From positions 64,624,617 to 64,688,616 of the forward strand of contig OY997588.1 of the NCBI GenBank assembly GCA_963921825.1: DNA of 64,000 bases, in the 5' to 3' direction. This DNA comes from Erodium maritimum. Lineage: Eukaryota; Streptophyta; Magnoliopsida; Geraniales; Geraniaceae. The position numbers were made by a program, and so were the translations under genes. This document shows positions 34,762-46,229 of the stretch, piece by piece; the first letter of the stretch is position 1, and every line of letters starts with the position of its first letter. Below the pieces are notes generated by a model that saw only the letters and a list, made by a program, of their open reading frames with translations, was not told the DNA's origin and did not search any database.

Positions 34762-35305
34762 GTGATAATTCATTCAACAACTGTTGATAATACCTTTACA
34801 CAGACTTGATAATCTGGAATTCTTACTGCTATCTGTGAGATTCACAAAGTGTGAAACTCTACTCATATGATTAAAGATTGATAAACTCTTTCAATATAAA
34901 TGATAAACTCTTCTCAAGATGTTGATAAATGATATTTTTGTTTGTTTCTGAAATCTGAAAATTGAAGATGATTAATCTGTTCAAATGATTGATAATCCTT
35001 TGGTATATGTGTGATAAAACACCTCCACACACACTTAACTCAAATAATAAAAATGACCTCTTCATAACAAATGATAACACATGCATGGACAGTTGATAAC
35101 CAAATGCAATATAGTTGATAAACCTGTTAACATACCATTGCATTCCAGTCTAAAAGTGTGTTTACCACCTTCTAAAGTGATTAACAAAAGTCATAACAAA
35201 AGTATTTACATCCTCCTTCACAAAAACATCAGTTGTACCAACAGTAATTAACCCATACTTCAAAAAACATCAGTCATATTAAAAGTGTTTATCTAGAACC
35301 AAAGA

Positions 35306-38300
35306 CTAAATTGTTCTTTCTGAAGAACCAGACGACTGTTCATCCCCTCTATTTGCTTGCTTTCTCTCACAGTAACTCCTAAACTTTGTCATGTTCACTT
35401 CAATTGATGAGTTGCTTGGGTGCGTGCAAAACTTCATGACGTATCGATGCCTCAGATTTGATAGTTGATCAGCCTATATACACAACAACAACATAACCAA
35501 AAAATAGTTAAACACGCAGCAAGTACAGATGCTAAAAGACTGACACTCGAAAAGACAATCTTACATTGTTTTTTTAGCATAGGGTACCCCCTAGTACTGC
35601 CGGTTTCGCCCATATACCTCTCCATGTGGAACATGCAGTACACGCCACAGTCAGTCTTGTTATCATTGCTACTCCATCCTAGCTTCACACAAGTTGCAAC
35701 TGCGCTCTTCACCTTAACTGACAGTGTAGCATCAAACTTTTCCAAGAAGACAGAAAATCTATTCCTCTGCCAATGATGAAAAAATACACAGTTTATAAAC
35801 ACAACAAGGTGATTAATTTAATAACTAAATTACACATATAAACTTACCAAATTGGAGATTCTATTCCCATATTTGGCTCTAAAGTTAGACCCCACCAAAT
35901 TATCTAGGACATAAACAACATGTCTCTTCATATGGATGCACACCAAGTAATAATGATTAGATGCATGTATCGGGAAGAAAACCTATTGTTGTTAAAGGAA
36001 AAAAAAAATCAATGTCATTACACAAGCACACAACTAAAAGCATACATAGGGCCCATTTGAAGATATAATTATTACCATATCGATTGTAGCAATATTCACA
36101 CTAGGGTACATGCCCAACTCAAGTTCAAGTTGTTCAGCCAAATTTTCGCCCTTTGCTTCAATTAACCCAATCAAGTGATAAAAACAACACAAAATGATAA
36201 AAACATTCCAACATAACTATTATTAAGCAAACAAAAATTATATGAACAAAAAAACTTACACCCGCATATGGTGTGAAAAAAAACCTCGAAGGTTCATCTG
36301 TTGTTCTTTTCTCCTCCATTAAATTCATCAAGGCTGACCACGCATTAACAACCCCCAATTTTATTTGCTCCCCAACTCTCATAGACTGTAGATCCTTTTT
36401 CATCAACCCCATATCGCCATCTAAGGCTTCAAACAACATTTCCCTGCAAAAAAACACATGTGTATCTAGCTGTCAGTATTGATAAAAAGTCAAGCCAAAG
36501 TTGATAAATATAAATACAACAGATTGATAAAAAAATGTCATGATGGTTAATAAAAGAAAATAGAAAGGTTGATAAACCTATCTCAAAAGGATTGATAAAA
36601 CTATATCAGTGTGTTGATAAACCTAGATGACAGAGGTGATAAAAAGGAAACACATGTAAAGCATGGTTGATAAAATATGAACACTGAGCTGATAACCCTA
36701 CAAGACAGCATTGATAAACACTAAAGGCAGGGTTTATCTCTTTACCACTCATCTCCCCGCTCATCATTTAAGAGCCAATCCATCCACAATTTCTCTTCTT
36801 CTGTTAGTGGAGAATCCACATCTGTCATCCTGCTTACCAGGCTCCCTGATATAGGCATCTTCTTCGTACTTCCAGATGCTCTACCTTGTTGTTTGGCTTT
36901 GCTTTTCTTTGTGCTGACAGTATTTTCAGGTGCTGCCCTCCCCTCCTCAATTACCTGCCTTTTCTTAGCACTTACCAGTGTTCTCTCCTGTTTTTTCTCT
37001 TTGCCCTTGTCAGTTTGGACTTCTTCACATGTTGCCCTCCCTATGTCAGCGACATCACTAAGACCTAGGCTGAAAGTTGGCATGCCACGACCTTTTGGCT
37101 CTGCTTCTTCGACCACTACACCCACTTCCTCCACCCTCATATCAACATCACCTCCTCTACATTCAAAAACATTATCAGTTTCTATCTACCGTATCACTAT
37201 CTTTTCCTAACTCCACATCATCTTCTACATGTTCCTCTCTTGCCTCATTCCTTTCTCCCCCAACATTATCTCTCTCCCCTGCATCATCTTCACAACAGTT
37301 TTTCTTCCCACTACTTTGGCTATTGCCTTTAGTTGCAGCCTGCATTGTCGCTTCTAAAGCTTTCACCACATCTGGATGGTTCCAAAAACGGTCTTGTGAA
37401 GACTCTTCTATATCAGGTTCTATTTGGGCTCCCACCATTTCATTGACAGCATCCTCAAGTCTCCTGACGGTCATACTATCAGAAAAGTTCGAGCTTGCTG
37501 TTCTTAGGGTTTCCTTAAAAACCACATAGCACTCATCAAGCTTTAATGCTTGCTGCGCCAACTTAACAATGATTTCCTACATATTTTAAAATACAAAGAT
37601 GTCAACAAAAAAACAAAATTTATGCACCACAAAAAGACTATGTTGATTATACCTCTTGTCCAACTTCTTCAACAACTTCATTTGTTTCCTTTGGAATGTA
37701 CGGATCCTTCTCAATATAACCTTCCCCGAATGACCCATATTGCATTTCCAAATAATCCCTGTACTTCAGGTGCTCGCTTGTGCACCCTACAAAAGAAGGT
37801 TGGGCCCTCTCCACATTTCTTTTCTCTACAAAAGTACGGTCAACATAGTACAACTGCACAGCTCAAAAATATATGAAACATGTCACTACTTAAACTGATT
37901 AAACCATATACATGAGATGATGAAACAAATGTTTCAGAGTGATAAATACAAAACACATAAAAAGTGATAAAAACCATGTAATTGAGCTGATAAAAGAGAA
38001 ATGTTTCACAGAAAAAACAGATATAAACAGGGTGATAAAACATAAGACTGAACATGATAAAAAACAATATATCAGAGTGATAAAAACAAAAGTAGAAAAA
38101 TAGATGATCAGAAAATACGACTTACCATCAAAAACGTCATTGGCCCGGCGTAGAATTTATATCCAATGTCTGACTTCTCCAATTTCTTTTGGCTTGAAAT
38201 TAGACCATCGATGAAAAAAGAACACCAGTCATATTCTGCAATAGCATTTGGGTCATCGATCCCGTACAGAACAGAATGATTCACATATCGTCCAATTGTC

Positions 38301-39198
38301 CCTTCCACCATCAAAGTACAGAATAACACCAAAAAATTCCATTTAAACATATCCTCATCCCCAGTCTGTTCCTTCATTGCTTCGATCAGAAGAGAGATGG
38401 TCACTTCAAAAACTCCTTTGTCGGGAAACTGCTCCAACCAACGGGCCACACGCTCGCAATTTTCAGTCTTCTTGACAACAATTTCACGCCACCCAAAGGG
38501 GATCCCCAATGTCTCCCTAACATTAACTGCGCTAATGTGTAAAAGCCTGCCTTCCGAAAGCTTCAAACACCGACTGCCAATGTGAAAATTGCTTGCAAGA
38601 AAAAACCTCAGAGCTTGTGGTAATTCTTTCACTTGCAGTTGCAAAAGACTATCAAACCCCATGCCCACGACAGCCCTCCTCTGTCCATCACTCATTCCCT
38701 CGAAGAAATTAACGAGGGAATTTGGTGATGTCCTGATTTTTATCCTCCGAATACCATCCCCTCTTGGTGCCAAAACCTCTTTCTTCTTCTTCTTGGCAAG
38801 TGTGCCTGCAACATCATTTTCATTTGGTTGTCCCCTCTTCAAAGGGACTGCCGATACTTGAATTGATGAGGCCTCACCTCCATCATCTGCTAGGTTGGTA
38901 GGGGGTTCATTGGTAGGAGCTTCATTGGTAGGGGCTTCCTTGGTAGGAGCTTCTTTGGCAGGGGCTTCCTTTGGTGGATTACCAGGAGCTTGGCTTAAAG
39001 AACTTTCTCGTACAACCTTGGCAGGGTAGGGGGGACTTTAATCCTGATCACAACCTGTTTTTTTCCTTTCACTGTACACCAAAACATTAAGGAAATATAA
39101 ATAAAATAGGATAAAAACACGATTTAACGTACTGAAAACCTACCTGGTATCATATCTTTTAGAAGCATTGAATCAACAGACCCTCGAGTATTCACCAT
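35306..39198 (-). CDS. ULP1-like cysteine protease (C48) carried by the MULE
   Basis: ATG at 39198 (MVNTRGSVDSMLLKDMIPG), first donor at 39143. A large exon to 38126 encodes (EAPTK/N)n repeats, a KKKKK patch and the plant ULP-associated helical domain (GMSDGQRRAVVGMGFDSLLQ, LGIPFGW). Middle exons (37860-36740) are Lys/Glu-rich. The C-terminal exons hold the peptidase: SNHYYLVCIHMKRH (His) and VYVLDNLVG (Asp) at 35990-35850, NKTDCGVYCMFHMERYMG (Cys) at 35768-35578, with the end SSGSSERTI at 35306. The His-Asp-Cys triad is complete. A one-base shift near the C-run at about 39030 puts the first exon out of frame with the rest, unless a different start or splice is used. ULP1 enzymes process or remove SUMO; the role in transposons is unknown. 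Introns contain TGATAA motifs. Confidence 0.8.
38896..38975 (-). repeat. 15-bp coding repeat (EAPTK/N) in ULP1 gene
   Basis: Five or so imperfect 15-base units give EAPAK-EAPTK-EAPTN-EAPTN-EPPTN in the linker before the helical domain, a likely flexible, fast-evolving segment. Confidence 0.8.
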
Positions 39199-40483
39199 TT
39201 TCTGAAACACAAATACAAAATATACAGTGTTGATACACATGAGTTGATAAATCTACATCAACTGAATGATAAATGTCAACAAAAATGTTGATAAAACCAC
39301 AGATGACAAACCACACACATTTGCACAGTGTGTAAGCATTCAAAAATCTAATGTGAGTGATAAACAACATCATATAGTTGATAAAAAAAACAGTTAATGA
39401 TTATCAAAACACATGTCACAACACACATTGTAATCATTAAAACATATCAAATGAGTTGATAAACCTACCTCATGAAGGTGATAAATGTAAGCACAAGTGT
39501 TGATAAACACAGATCAAAAACCACACAGCACATTAAAACCAGATGACAGTTAAGACTTGCCAACTTCACTTCAAAACATCCAGTTAATGAACAAAGCAAC
39601 GCGTTACAACGCTTGAAAAACTGAAATCAAAACTTCGAAACCAGTATATGAACATAAAATAACATCACCATTCAAAATCAACACATGCACTTCAAAATGA
39701 GCAAAAATAAGATCGCACAAGCTACAACCGATTTACAAACAAACTGAAATAAGTTCATTCCTACGAAAATCAGGCATAAAAACACTCCAAACAACCAAAA
39801 TCAACTATCCAACGCATAAAATAAACCAAAATCGATACACATATACCTCAGATGAACACATGCACATCATATGGACACATGCAGTTGCTTCAAAGAATTT
39901 CATACAACTGAAATACGCTCATTCCTCACAAAATCGCACAGAAAATCACTTCGAAGCACCAAAATAAACTTATCGAACGCATCAAATAGGTCAAAATCGA
40001 GTAAATCTCAAACTAAAATCCATAAATCAGAAAAAATGATCAACAATGAAATAACCAACACAAAAGAGAGAATCGAAACCAAACCTAGATGTGTAGCGTC
40101 GAACCGAACTGGAAGCAAGAAATTTGGCTTCAAACAACATGATTCTTCGACCAAAATCGCAAAAAAAAGCACGAAGGAGACGAGTGTGAGCGTAGAGAGA
40201 GGTCGTGCGTGAGTGAGAAGTTTCTGAGTGTGAGAAACTGGAAAATCGCTTAGATTTCGGATGCACGAAAAGAGATATGTTGAGTTACAAGAATACCCTT
40301 ACCAACCAGCGTTATTGCAAAATTGCCACCGAATTTGCTGTTTTTTTTTCAACATTTCAGTCAACAGGTCAACACCACAACTATGCATCTCAACCATCTA
40401 TTTTATAAATGGATGGCTAGGATTGATTCTCTAGTTTTTAGGTTAAGCAATGGTTTGTATTTGATTTCTTCTCCCTTAAGTAA

Positions 40484-40980
40484 TATCATAAGTGTACGGT
40501 TAGAAAAATTAACATGAGGACATGATATAACTCTTTTACCCTTCTTCATTAACAAAAGCTTTACCTTCACTGATTTTTTTCTAAATTTTTTCCTGTAATT
40601 GATTTATATACGACTTTACACATTTATCAAAAAATAGTAATTATTTTATATATTTTTATAAAAAAAATAATTTTAAAATTTGCATAATAAAATAATTCTA
40701 ATTATTTTATTTTTATACAAATATATATATAATTTTTTATTTATTTAATTAAAATAATTTTTTATTTTATTAATTTATAAAAATTATTAATTTTTATTTA
40801 CTTTTAACAAAAAGATATGTTTTCAGTATATAGAATATATTTATTTATTTATTTAAAAAATATTATTTTGTATTTATCAATAAAAATAATTATGTTTTTT
40901 ATGAAAAATAATTATTATATTTTTTTATTATATATAAAAAAATTATCAGTTATTTATTTATAAATTTTTATTTTTAAAGG
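40484..40980. other. AT-rich spacer
   Basis: From 40580 on, nearly pure A/T with ttatttatttt and aaaataatt words. It stops sharply at the GC-rich relic starting about 40984. No gene is seen. Confidence 0.6.
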
Positions 40981-40983
40981 ATA

Positions 40984-41450
40984 GCGCGGGGAGCGGCCGA
41001 GGTTAAACATATGTGTTCGAGGGGTGGGGGGGATAGAGACTTATCGTCCTTGGTTCCAACCACATCTTCAAAGAGACAAGGATAGCTTCAGCCTTGATCA
41101 GGGTCTGGAATCGGAACTGGAGGATGAATGGATTTAGCATAGGTGATGAGTGATATCTAGGGATGGTGTTTGGGTTTTCAAGACGTTGATTTCTTCGGAT
41201 GCGCTCCAGCTTTATAAACTCCCTTGTGGGTGTCGGTGGCATGATTGAGGGCGACATGATAGGACGAGGGGCAGTCTCGAGCCCATCATTTGACTCCCCG
41301 AGTGTCATTGTTGGCACAAGTGTTGCAGCGGGCTTCACGTGGTGTGGCAGGGCCATGGAGAATCGTGCCAATACAGTGGTCATCGGGTGGGGGAGCGTGC
41401 TACTATAGGACGGCGACAACATAAATATGTTGGATAGAGAATTGAGAGAG
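40984..41450 (-). other. GC-rich coding-like relic, possibly LINE-derived
   Basis: The minus strand is open for 139 codons (41422-41003) with SMALPHHVKP and PTPTREFIKLERIRRNQRLE. GC content is far above the flanks. No domain is recognised; the composition resembles the LINE ORF1 relics in this window. Confidence 0.3.
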
Positions 41451-42545
41451 AAAATGGGGAACCCTATTAGAACAATTTTTTGGTTAGTATTACCTAATTA
41501 AGATTATATTAATTTATATTTATAATTTAATATTTCCTAATTAATATAAGATAATTTTATGTTTATTAATTTAAGAATAAGATTATTCAACTAATAATAT
41601 AATTTATATGTTTAAATTAATTAATAATACCATCTATATGTTAAGATTATTTGTTTAAATTTATATTGTTTTATTTATAATAAAAAAATCCTTCGTTTTT
41701 CGTTTTATTAATATTAGGCGTTTCAAGGTGACGTTTTTGTAGTCTTTGTCATGCGGTAGGCTTTGGCCGATAGTGTGTTTTGTTGGTTCTCGAAAATAAT
41801 AATATATTTTCATCTTCTTTCGTTGTTTTTTTTATTGTTTTTAAATTAATTATAAATATATACTAATATTAGGTTCGAAATAGATAAATCGGGTCTATTG
41901 TTAATGTGAAGTAATTTGCATTAAACCTACTATTCGAGTCTATTTTCTAATAATTTTTTTAAATTTAATTAAATTGATTCGGTCTAATGGAGAAGGTGTT
42001 AAAACTCAACTTACATTACATGTGGCAGAGGCAAGTGAAGTTGGGTTGCTGGGAAATGAGAGAGGAAAGCATACACAATCTTATCCTAAAATCACAACTC
42101 ATGTTGGTGCATGTGGGCATGTTGCAACCTCCACATGGGTACCAAGTAAGATGCACTAGTACCCTACTTTTAGTACTTGCTTATTTGCTTACCCATCAAA
42201 TATATATTCAATAAATCATCATTGCTTCACAAAATATCACCATCAATATTCAATAGTGATCAACATGTCCATCATTTTTATATTCCTATCCTCTTTTCCC
42301 CTCTCCTCCTTATTTAAGGTTGGTTTTAGATATGATTTCAAATGTTTAATCAACCGCCACGGTACAAATGTAACGATTCCGTAGAATGTCGTACAGGTTG
42401 ACGATAATTAAATCAAATTCAACGTAAATAATTATTAGTTTTCATCATATAGGTCCAAACTATATTGAATTGATTAATGGTGAGAATGATATCGGTTTTA
42501 TCTTTTGCGATAAACAATTTAAATTTAATTACTAATCCAACCCTT
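41451..42545. other. AT-rich spacer, no gene seen
   Basis: Very A/T-rich to about 41960, then ordinary intergenic sequence. Short overlapping frames at 41974-42214 have no support. Confidence 0.5.
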
Positions 42546-44440
42546 TCCTTTTGTTTGAGGGAAAGGCGCATAATTTTATTAATCAAAGTGTGTGATGACA
42601 ATAAGGTGCATCATAGACTTTTTGATCACGAAAAACAGGACAAGAAAATTTAAGAATGTTCGTTATTCTTTTCACAGTAGAACCGTCCTTGACGGTTTTG
42701 AATTGTTGCTCCATGGGAAAGGACTGAATATGGATGGGGGAACGGGGTACCGGAGATCCGGAGGGACCTCGACAGTAATGGTGATGGTGGGAGGCAAAGC
42801 ATCGTCTGAGGACCCCTCCCAGGGCCAGTCCTCGATGCTCCAACGATGCTTCATTCCTCCCGGAGGGGCTTCTTCCCCGCAATTGACGAGTTCTCCCACT
42901 CTGTAACAGATACAGCCATATTCAGATCTCCAGCACCTGTTCCCCCACTGACCCCGGGAGCTGGAACTTCAACAAATCACTCGGTTGTCAGGGCGCGTCC
43001 CCCACCTCCAAACCCACCATACTGGAGGGATGGAGGGTCAGCAGTCCAGTCAGCAAGCTGACCAAATCCCGACCCCCTGTTCTTCCCGTGTACAAAAGAA
43101 CACCAGAGGGGGTGACCTTGTACGGGCAATGGGCTAGTATCCCAACCGGGCATTTGGGGGTCCAAATCAGGTATCGGGTCCAGTGTTATACCGACTCCCC
43201 CATGGTAAGATAATCTAGTAGTAGGTGTCGGGTCCAGTGTTAGCGATCGCGGTGCGTTGTCCACCGGTTCTCCACCCCGATCAATGACTGCTCCATCTTG
43301 GGCCTTTGGTAGACGTCTGTGTTTACGAGGCCGAGGTCCGCCACCCCCCCACCGGGACGAACCGTAGTAGGCCCTTCCAGTATGCCGGGATATGACAATG
43401 CAGGTAACGTCTCGAGGGAACCGATCTAACCGGCCTACTGGTAGCACAATTGTCTCCCTCGCAGCCTAGGGCGGAGAACCGCCGATTCGTTGAGCAGACC
43501 CATCGAGACGGTGAGCAGCTCCAGATGTAGTCCCGCCAGATGATCCATTGCGACGAGGTCTCCACCATGCTCCAACGCCCCCCATAGCCGCTACGAGTCC
43601 ACCCCAAGATCGGGGCTTCACCATCATGGCCGCGACTGATACCGAGTACTCCGTCAGGTCCCTCACCACTCCTACCGGAAGATGAGAAGGCAGGGACCTC
43701 CATGGGACTGGCGTTGGCTGAACCCTAGACCCGTTGGCAGGCAACTCAAACGCCAGAGCAAGGTCGTGGCGGGCCTTGGCCGATGGACCCCGATTCAGGC
43801 AAGGAGGGAACCCATGGCTTGGGGCATAGGCCGGAACCCTAGATCCGACGTCAGACCCCCAGACACCAAAGCAAGGTCGTGGTGGTGATGGGAGTGGTGT
43901 TGATGGCGGTGAGCCCTAAGGGGCGGGTTAGGGTTCAGTCCACGTGGAGAGGACCTGTAAATTGGAGCAGAAGTCTCCGAGAGCCGCCGCTCTCAACGTC
44001 GACTCTCCCAATGCTGTCGACAGATAGCCGCAACAAGGGGGTTGGGGGGTAACCCTTACGGACCAAAGGACCCCGTTGGTCCCGAAGAATCCGCGCTGAG
44101 GCCGTTAGCAGAGGAAGCAAGGCCGAGGCATGTGGGAGGGGAGAATATGGTGGTGGTGGGAATTACATACCACACTAAGTAGAGGGGCAGATATCACCAG
44201 CATAGAGGAAGGAGGGTTCATGGTGATCGGAAAAGAAATCGACGAAGTCACCAAGGGGACGGGACGGAGGAGAGGTACCGAGGGTTGTGGAATAGCTAAC
44301 CACTTCCATCCGTATTTGAACCCTGCACCAGGTGTGGTCTGCGAAGAGGACAAAGGGATGGGACAGTCGAACAGGGGGACGACAAAATCGACAACCCCAG
44401 GCGGCGCATCAGCAACGACGACGGAAAAAAGCTCCATAAA
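42546..44440 (-). mobile_element. Probable LINE relic (ORF1-like, minus strand)
   Basis: GC-rich block whose minus strand starts with an ATG at 44437 (MELFSVVVADAPPG) and continues in several mutually shifted frames, including GGGGPRPRKHRRLPKAQDG near 43330. It ends with a sequence resembling plant L1 3' ends (ttgattaataaaattatgcg, then cctttccctcaaac) at about 42546-42590. No EN or RT motif is seen, so it is either another ORF1-plus-tail derivative or heavily deleted. Many frame changes are present. Confidence 0.4.
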
Positions 44441-46000
44441 GCGAGGACAAGCTAGGGCTAGGGTAGGCTCTCAAAACGAGAGAGTTTTTTCAGAAAAACA
44501 ATTAGTTGTTTTATGATAATTTTTGTTTTATTGCATAATCCAACTCTTTTCTAAATAAATCATTTATTGCTAAAAAAAGATCATTTATTAAAGTTTGAGT
44601 ATTATCTTTTACCATACTCGTTTCGATTTTTGTTATCAAAACGAGATAATATTATAAACTAAAAATGTTTACAGACAAGCAAACACTGGAACAATGAAAT
44701 TGCAACAATGAAATTGAAATGACCTGAACACAAGAGTAAAATCGCTCTAGGGGATTCAGTTGTTGTTTGGAGGGGAATACTGCAGTAACGCCTGACGGCA
44801 CTGATACAACGAATCCAAACGAGGGTGCAAGGGCCGAGCAGACACATTATCGGTCCAAAAAGTGAGACCCAACCCAGATGTGGAGCCTAGATACTCCATC
44901 TCCTTGACCCGACTCAGTCCAAGAGTCTTGACTCGACCCCTCCCAGACCCGGCCTATTCCGGCTGTCCGTGGGAGCCCTAGACGGCTCCTTCCTTTCATG
45001 CTGCCTCCATTGAGGTTGTGCCTATTGGTCGTCCGGTGCCAGATTAATGTTGGCCGACAACTTTACTCCATAGACGGGCATGACCAGAGTAACCTGTTCC
45101 TTCGTCTGAAGCTTCTTCCTCAAAGCTTGCCCCCTTCCCAGGCCCGTGTGCCATCACTAGTCCATTAGCCCGACCCGTCAGGCCTGTGAACCTTTCCTGG
45201 ACTGAAACCCATACTCAGAAACGCAGCCTTTAACCGACCCGCCCTAGGTCCGAAGGCCGTGACCCAGCCCTGTCCAGGCCTATGGATCATCTTCATTCCT
45301 TTTCCCAACATCCCGGGCCTGGATTGCAGCTGTCGAAGTTCCACGATCCCTAGGCCCGTGCTGAAGGCCCTAGCCTTGGGATGCCGCTACCGAAACGCTA
45401 ATGGGTTCTCTCATAAGCCGGCGTCTCCATGTCGCCGTCTCCCCAAGCCCGCCCGGTCAACCACTCTTGGTGTCCGTGGAGGTCTACCTCGGTGTGTCAG
45501 ACACCATCAGGAGGCGTCTCCGATGCACCACCACCATCGTCGCCACCGTCGCATGAGAAACACCCGCCTCCTCTTGCACGAAGAGCGTGAGTCTCGCCTC
45601 TGGCACAACAGGGTGAGAAGTACATGTCGCTCCGATGGGGAAGCCACCGGTCTCGCTGTTGAAACCCATCGCTGCCGTTTGGGTGATGTCGCAACAAACC
45701 CTAACGAAATCAGGCGAGCACGGTGGAGACGCCATGTCGATACAAAATTCCGTAGTCCATGACTTTGTCCCGTTCGTCGCAATCTCATGGATAGAGTTAA
45801 GAGAGGCTCCGTCGCCGTTGTCATGTAGTCGCAAAAACCATACAGATAATAAGGTCTGCGTCAGAGAAAGTATTTCCCTATGGTGGAGAAGAAACCGTGA
45901 CTCCGGAGAACCCAGAGCCCCTACTCCTACGAATACCCCTTCTTCTCGGTGAACATCAGCTTCTAGGACCCAAGATAACAATATGAGACCAAAAAGTAGC
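44441..46000 (-). other. GC-rich coding-like relic, unassigned
   Basis: Overlapping open frames on both strands (minus 46005-45484, 173 codons, is the longest) in a block with high GC between AT-rich DNA. No domain is recognised. It may be the 5' part of an old LINE or a captured gene piece. Confidence 0.25.
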
Positions 46001-46229
46001 GCCAAGGAGCAATCAAAGAACCTTAAACCACCAAACAGCGGCGGTGGAAGCCTTAGCTACCGCTGTTCTCTGTCTCCCATCTCAACCATGCATTCTTTAT
46101 TTGTACAATCTGATGCATATAAAATGACCTACCTAGTCAAAGTATACTCGTTTCGATTAGTCGTGTCAAGAAACATTATTTGACTCCATTTTTTTTTTGA
46201 AAAATATATATATTTCTTTGTTCAATAAT

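Larger units (their letters stand above)
31405..39515 (+). repeat. Dispersed TGATAA motif set, non-coding parts of the MULE
   Basis: By eye about 60-65 TGATAA words occur on this strand, very often as gttgataaac or gtgataaaa. Clusters: 31570-32090 (about 16, transposase leader intron), 33000-33100 (5), 33417-33470 (2), 33720-33860 (5), 34761-35120 (11, between the genes), 36175-36200 (2), 36478-36720 (10), 37900-38090 (6) and 39235-39510 (8). Exons of both genes are almost free of it. Only a couple of opposite-strand copies were noticed, near 31409 and 31450. Spacing is irregular, so this is not a simple tandem repeat. Confidence 0.85.
30861..40473 (+). mobile_element. 9.6-kb MULE carrying FAR1-type transposase and ULP1 protease
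   Basis: Direct repeats ccttaagtaa lie at 30851-30860 and 40474-40483. Inside them the ends are inverted copies: left gagacgaaatcggctgaaac, then ttaacgta and gaaccaatc; inverted right gagaagaaatcaaatacaaa, then ttaacct and gaatcaatcc. Similarity is roughly 60% over the first 80-100 bases. Between them lie two convergent multi-exon genes, transposase at 32109-34761 (+) and ULP1-like protease at 35306-39198 (-), separated by 545 bases. ULP1-carrying MULEs are known in plants (the Kaonashi type of Arabidopsis). A FAR1-type transposase paired with ULP1 and the dense TGATAA motifs are the distinctive points. The insertion lies 58 bases past the Harbinger element. Target repeats are still perfect, so the insertion is not very old. 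Confidence 0.9.

Noticed and set aside
45259-45762. 167-codon plus frame rich in Arg and His
   Set aside because: GC-rich relic with open frames on both strands at once; no family features, and the plus frame looks like a shadow.
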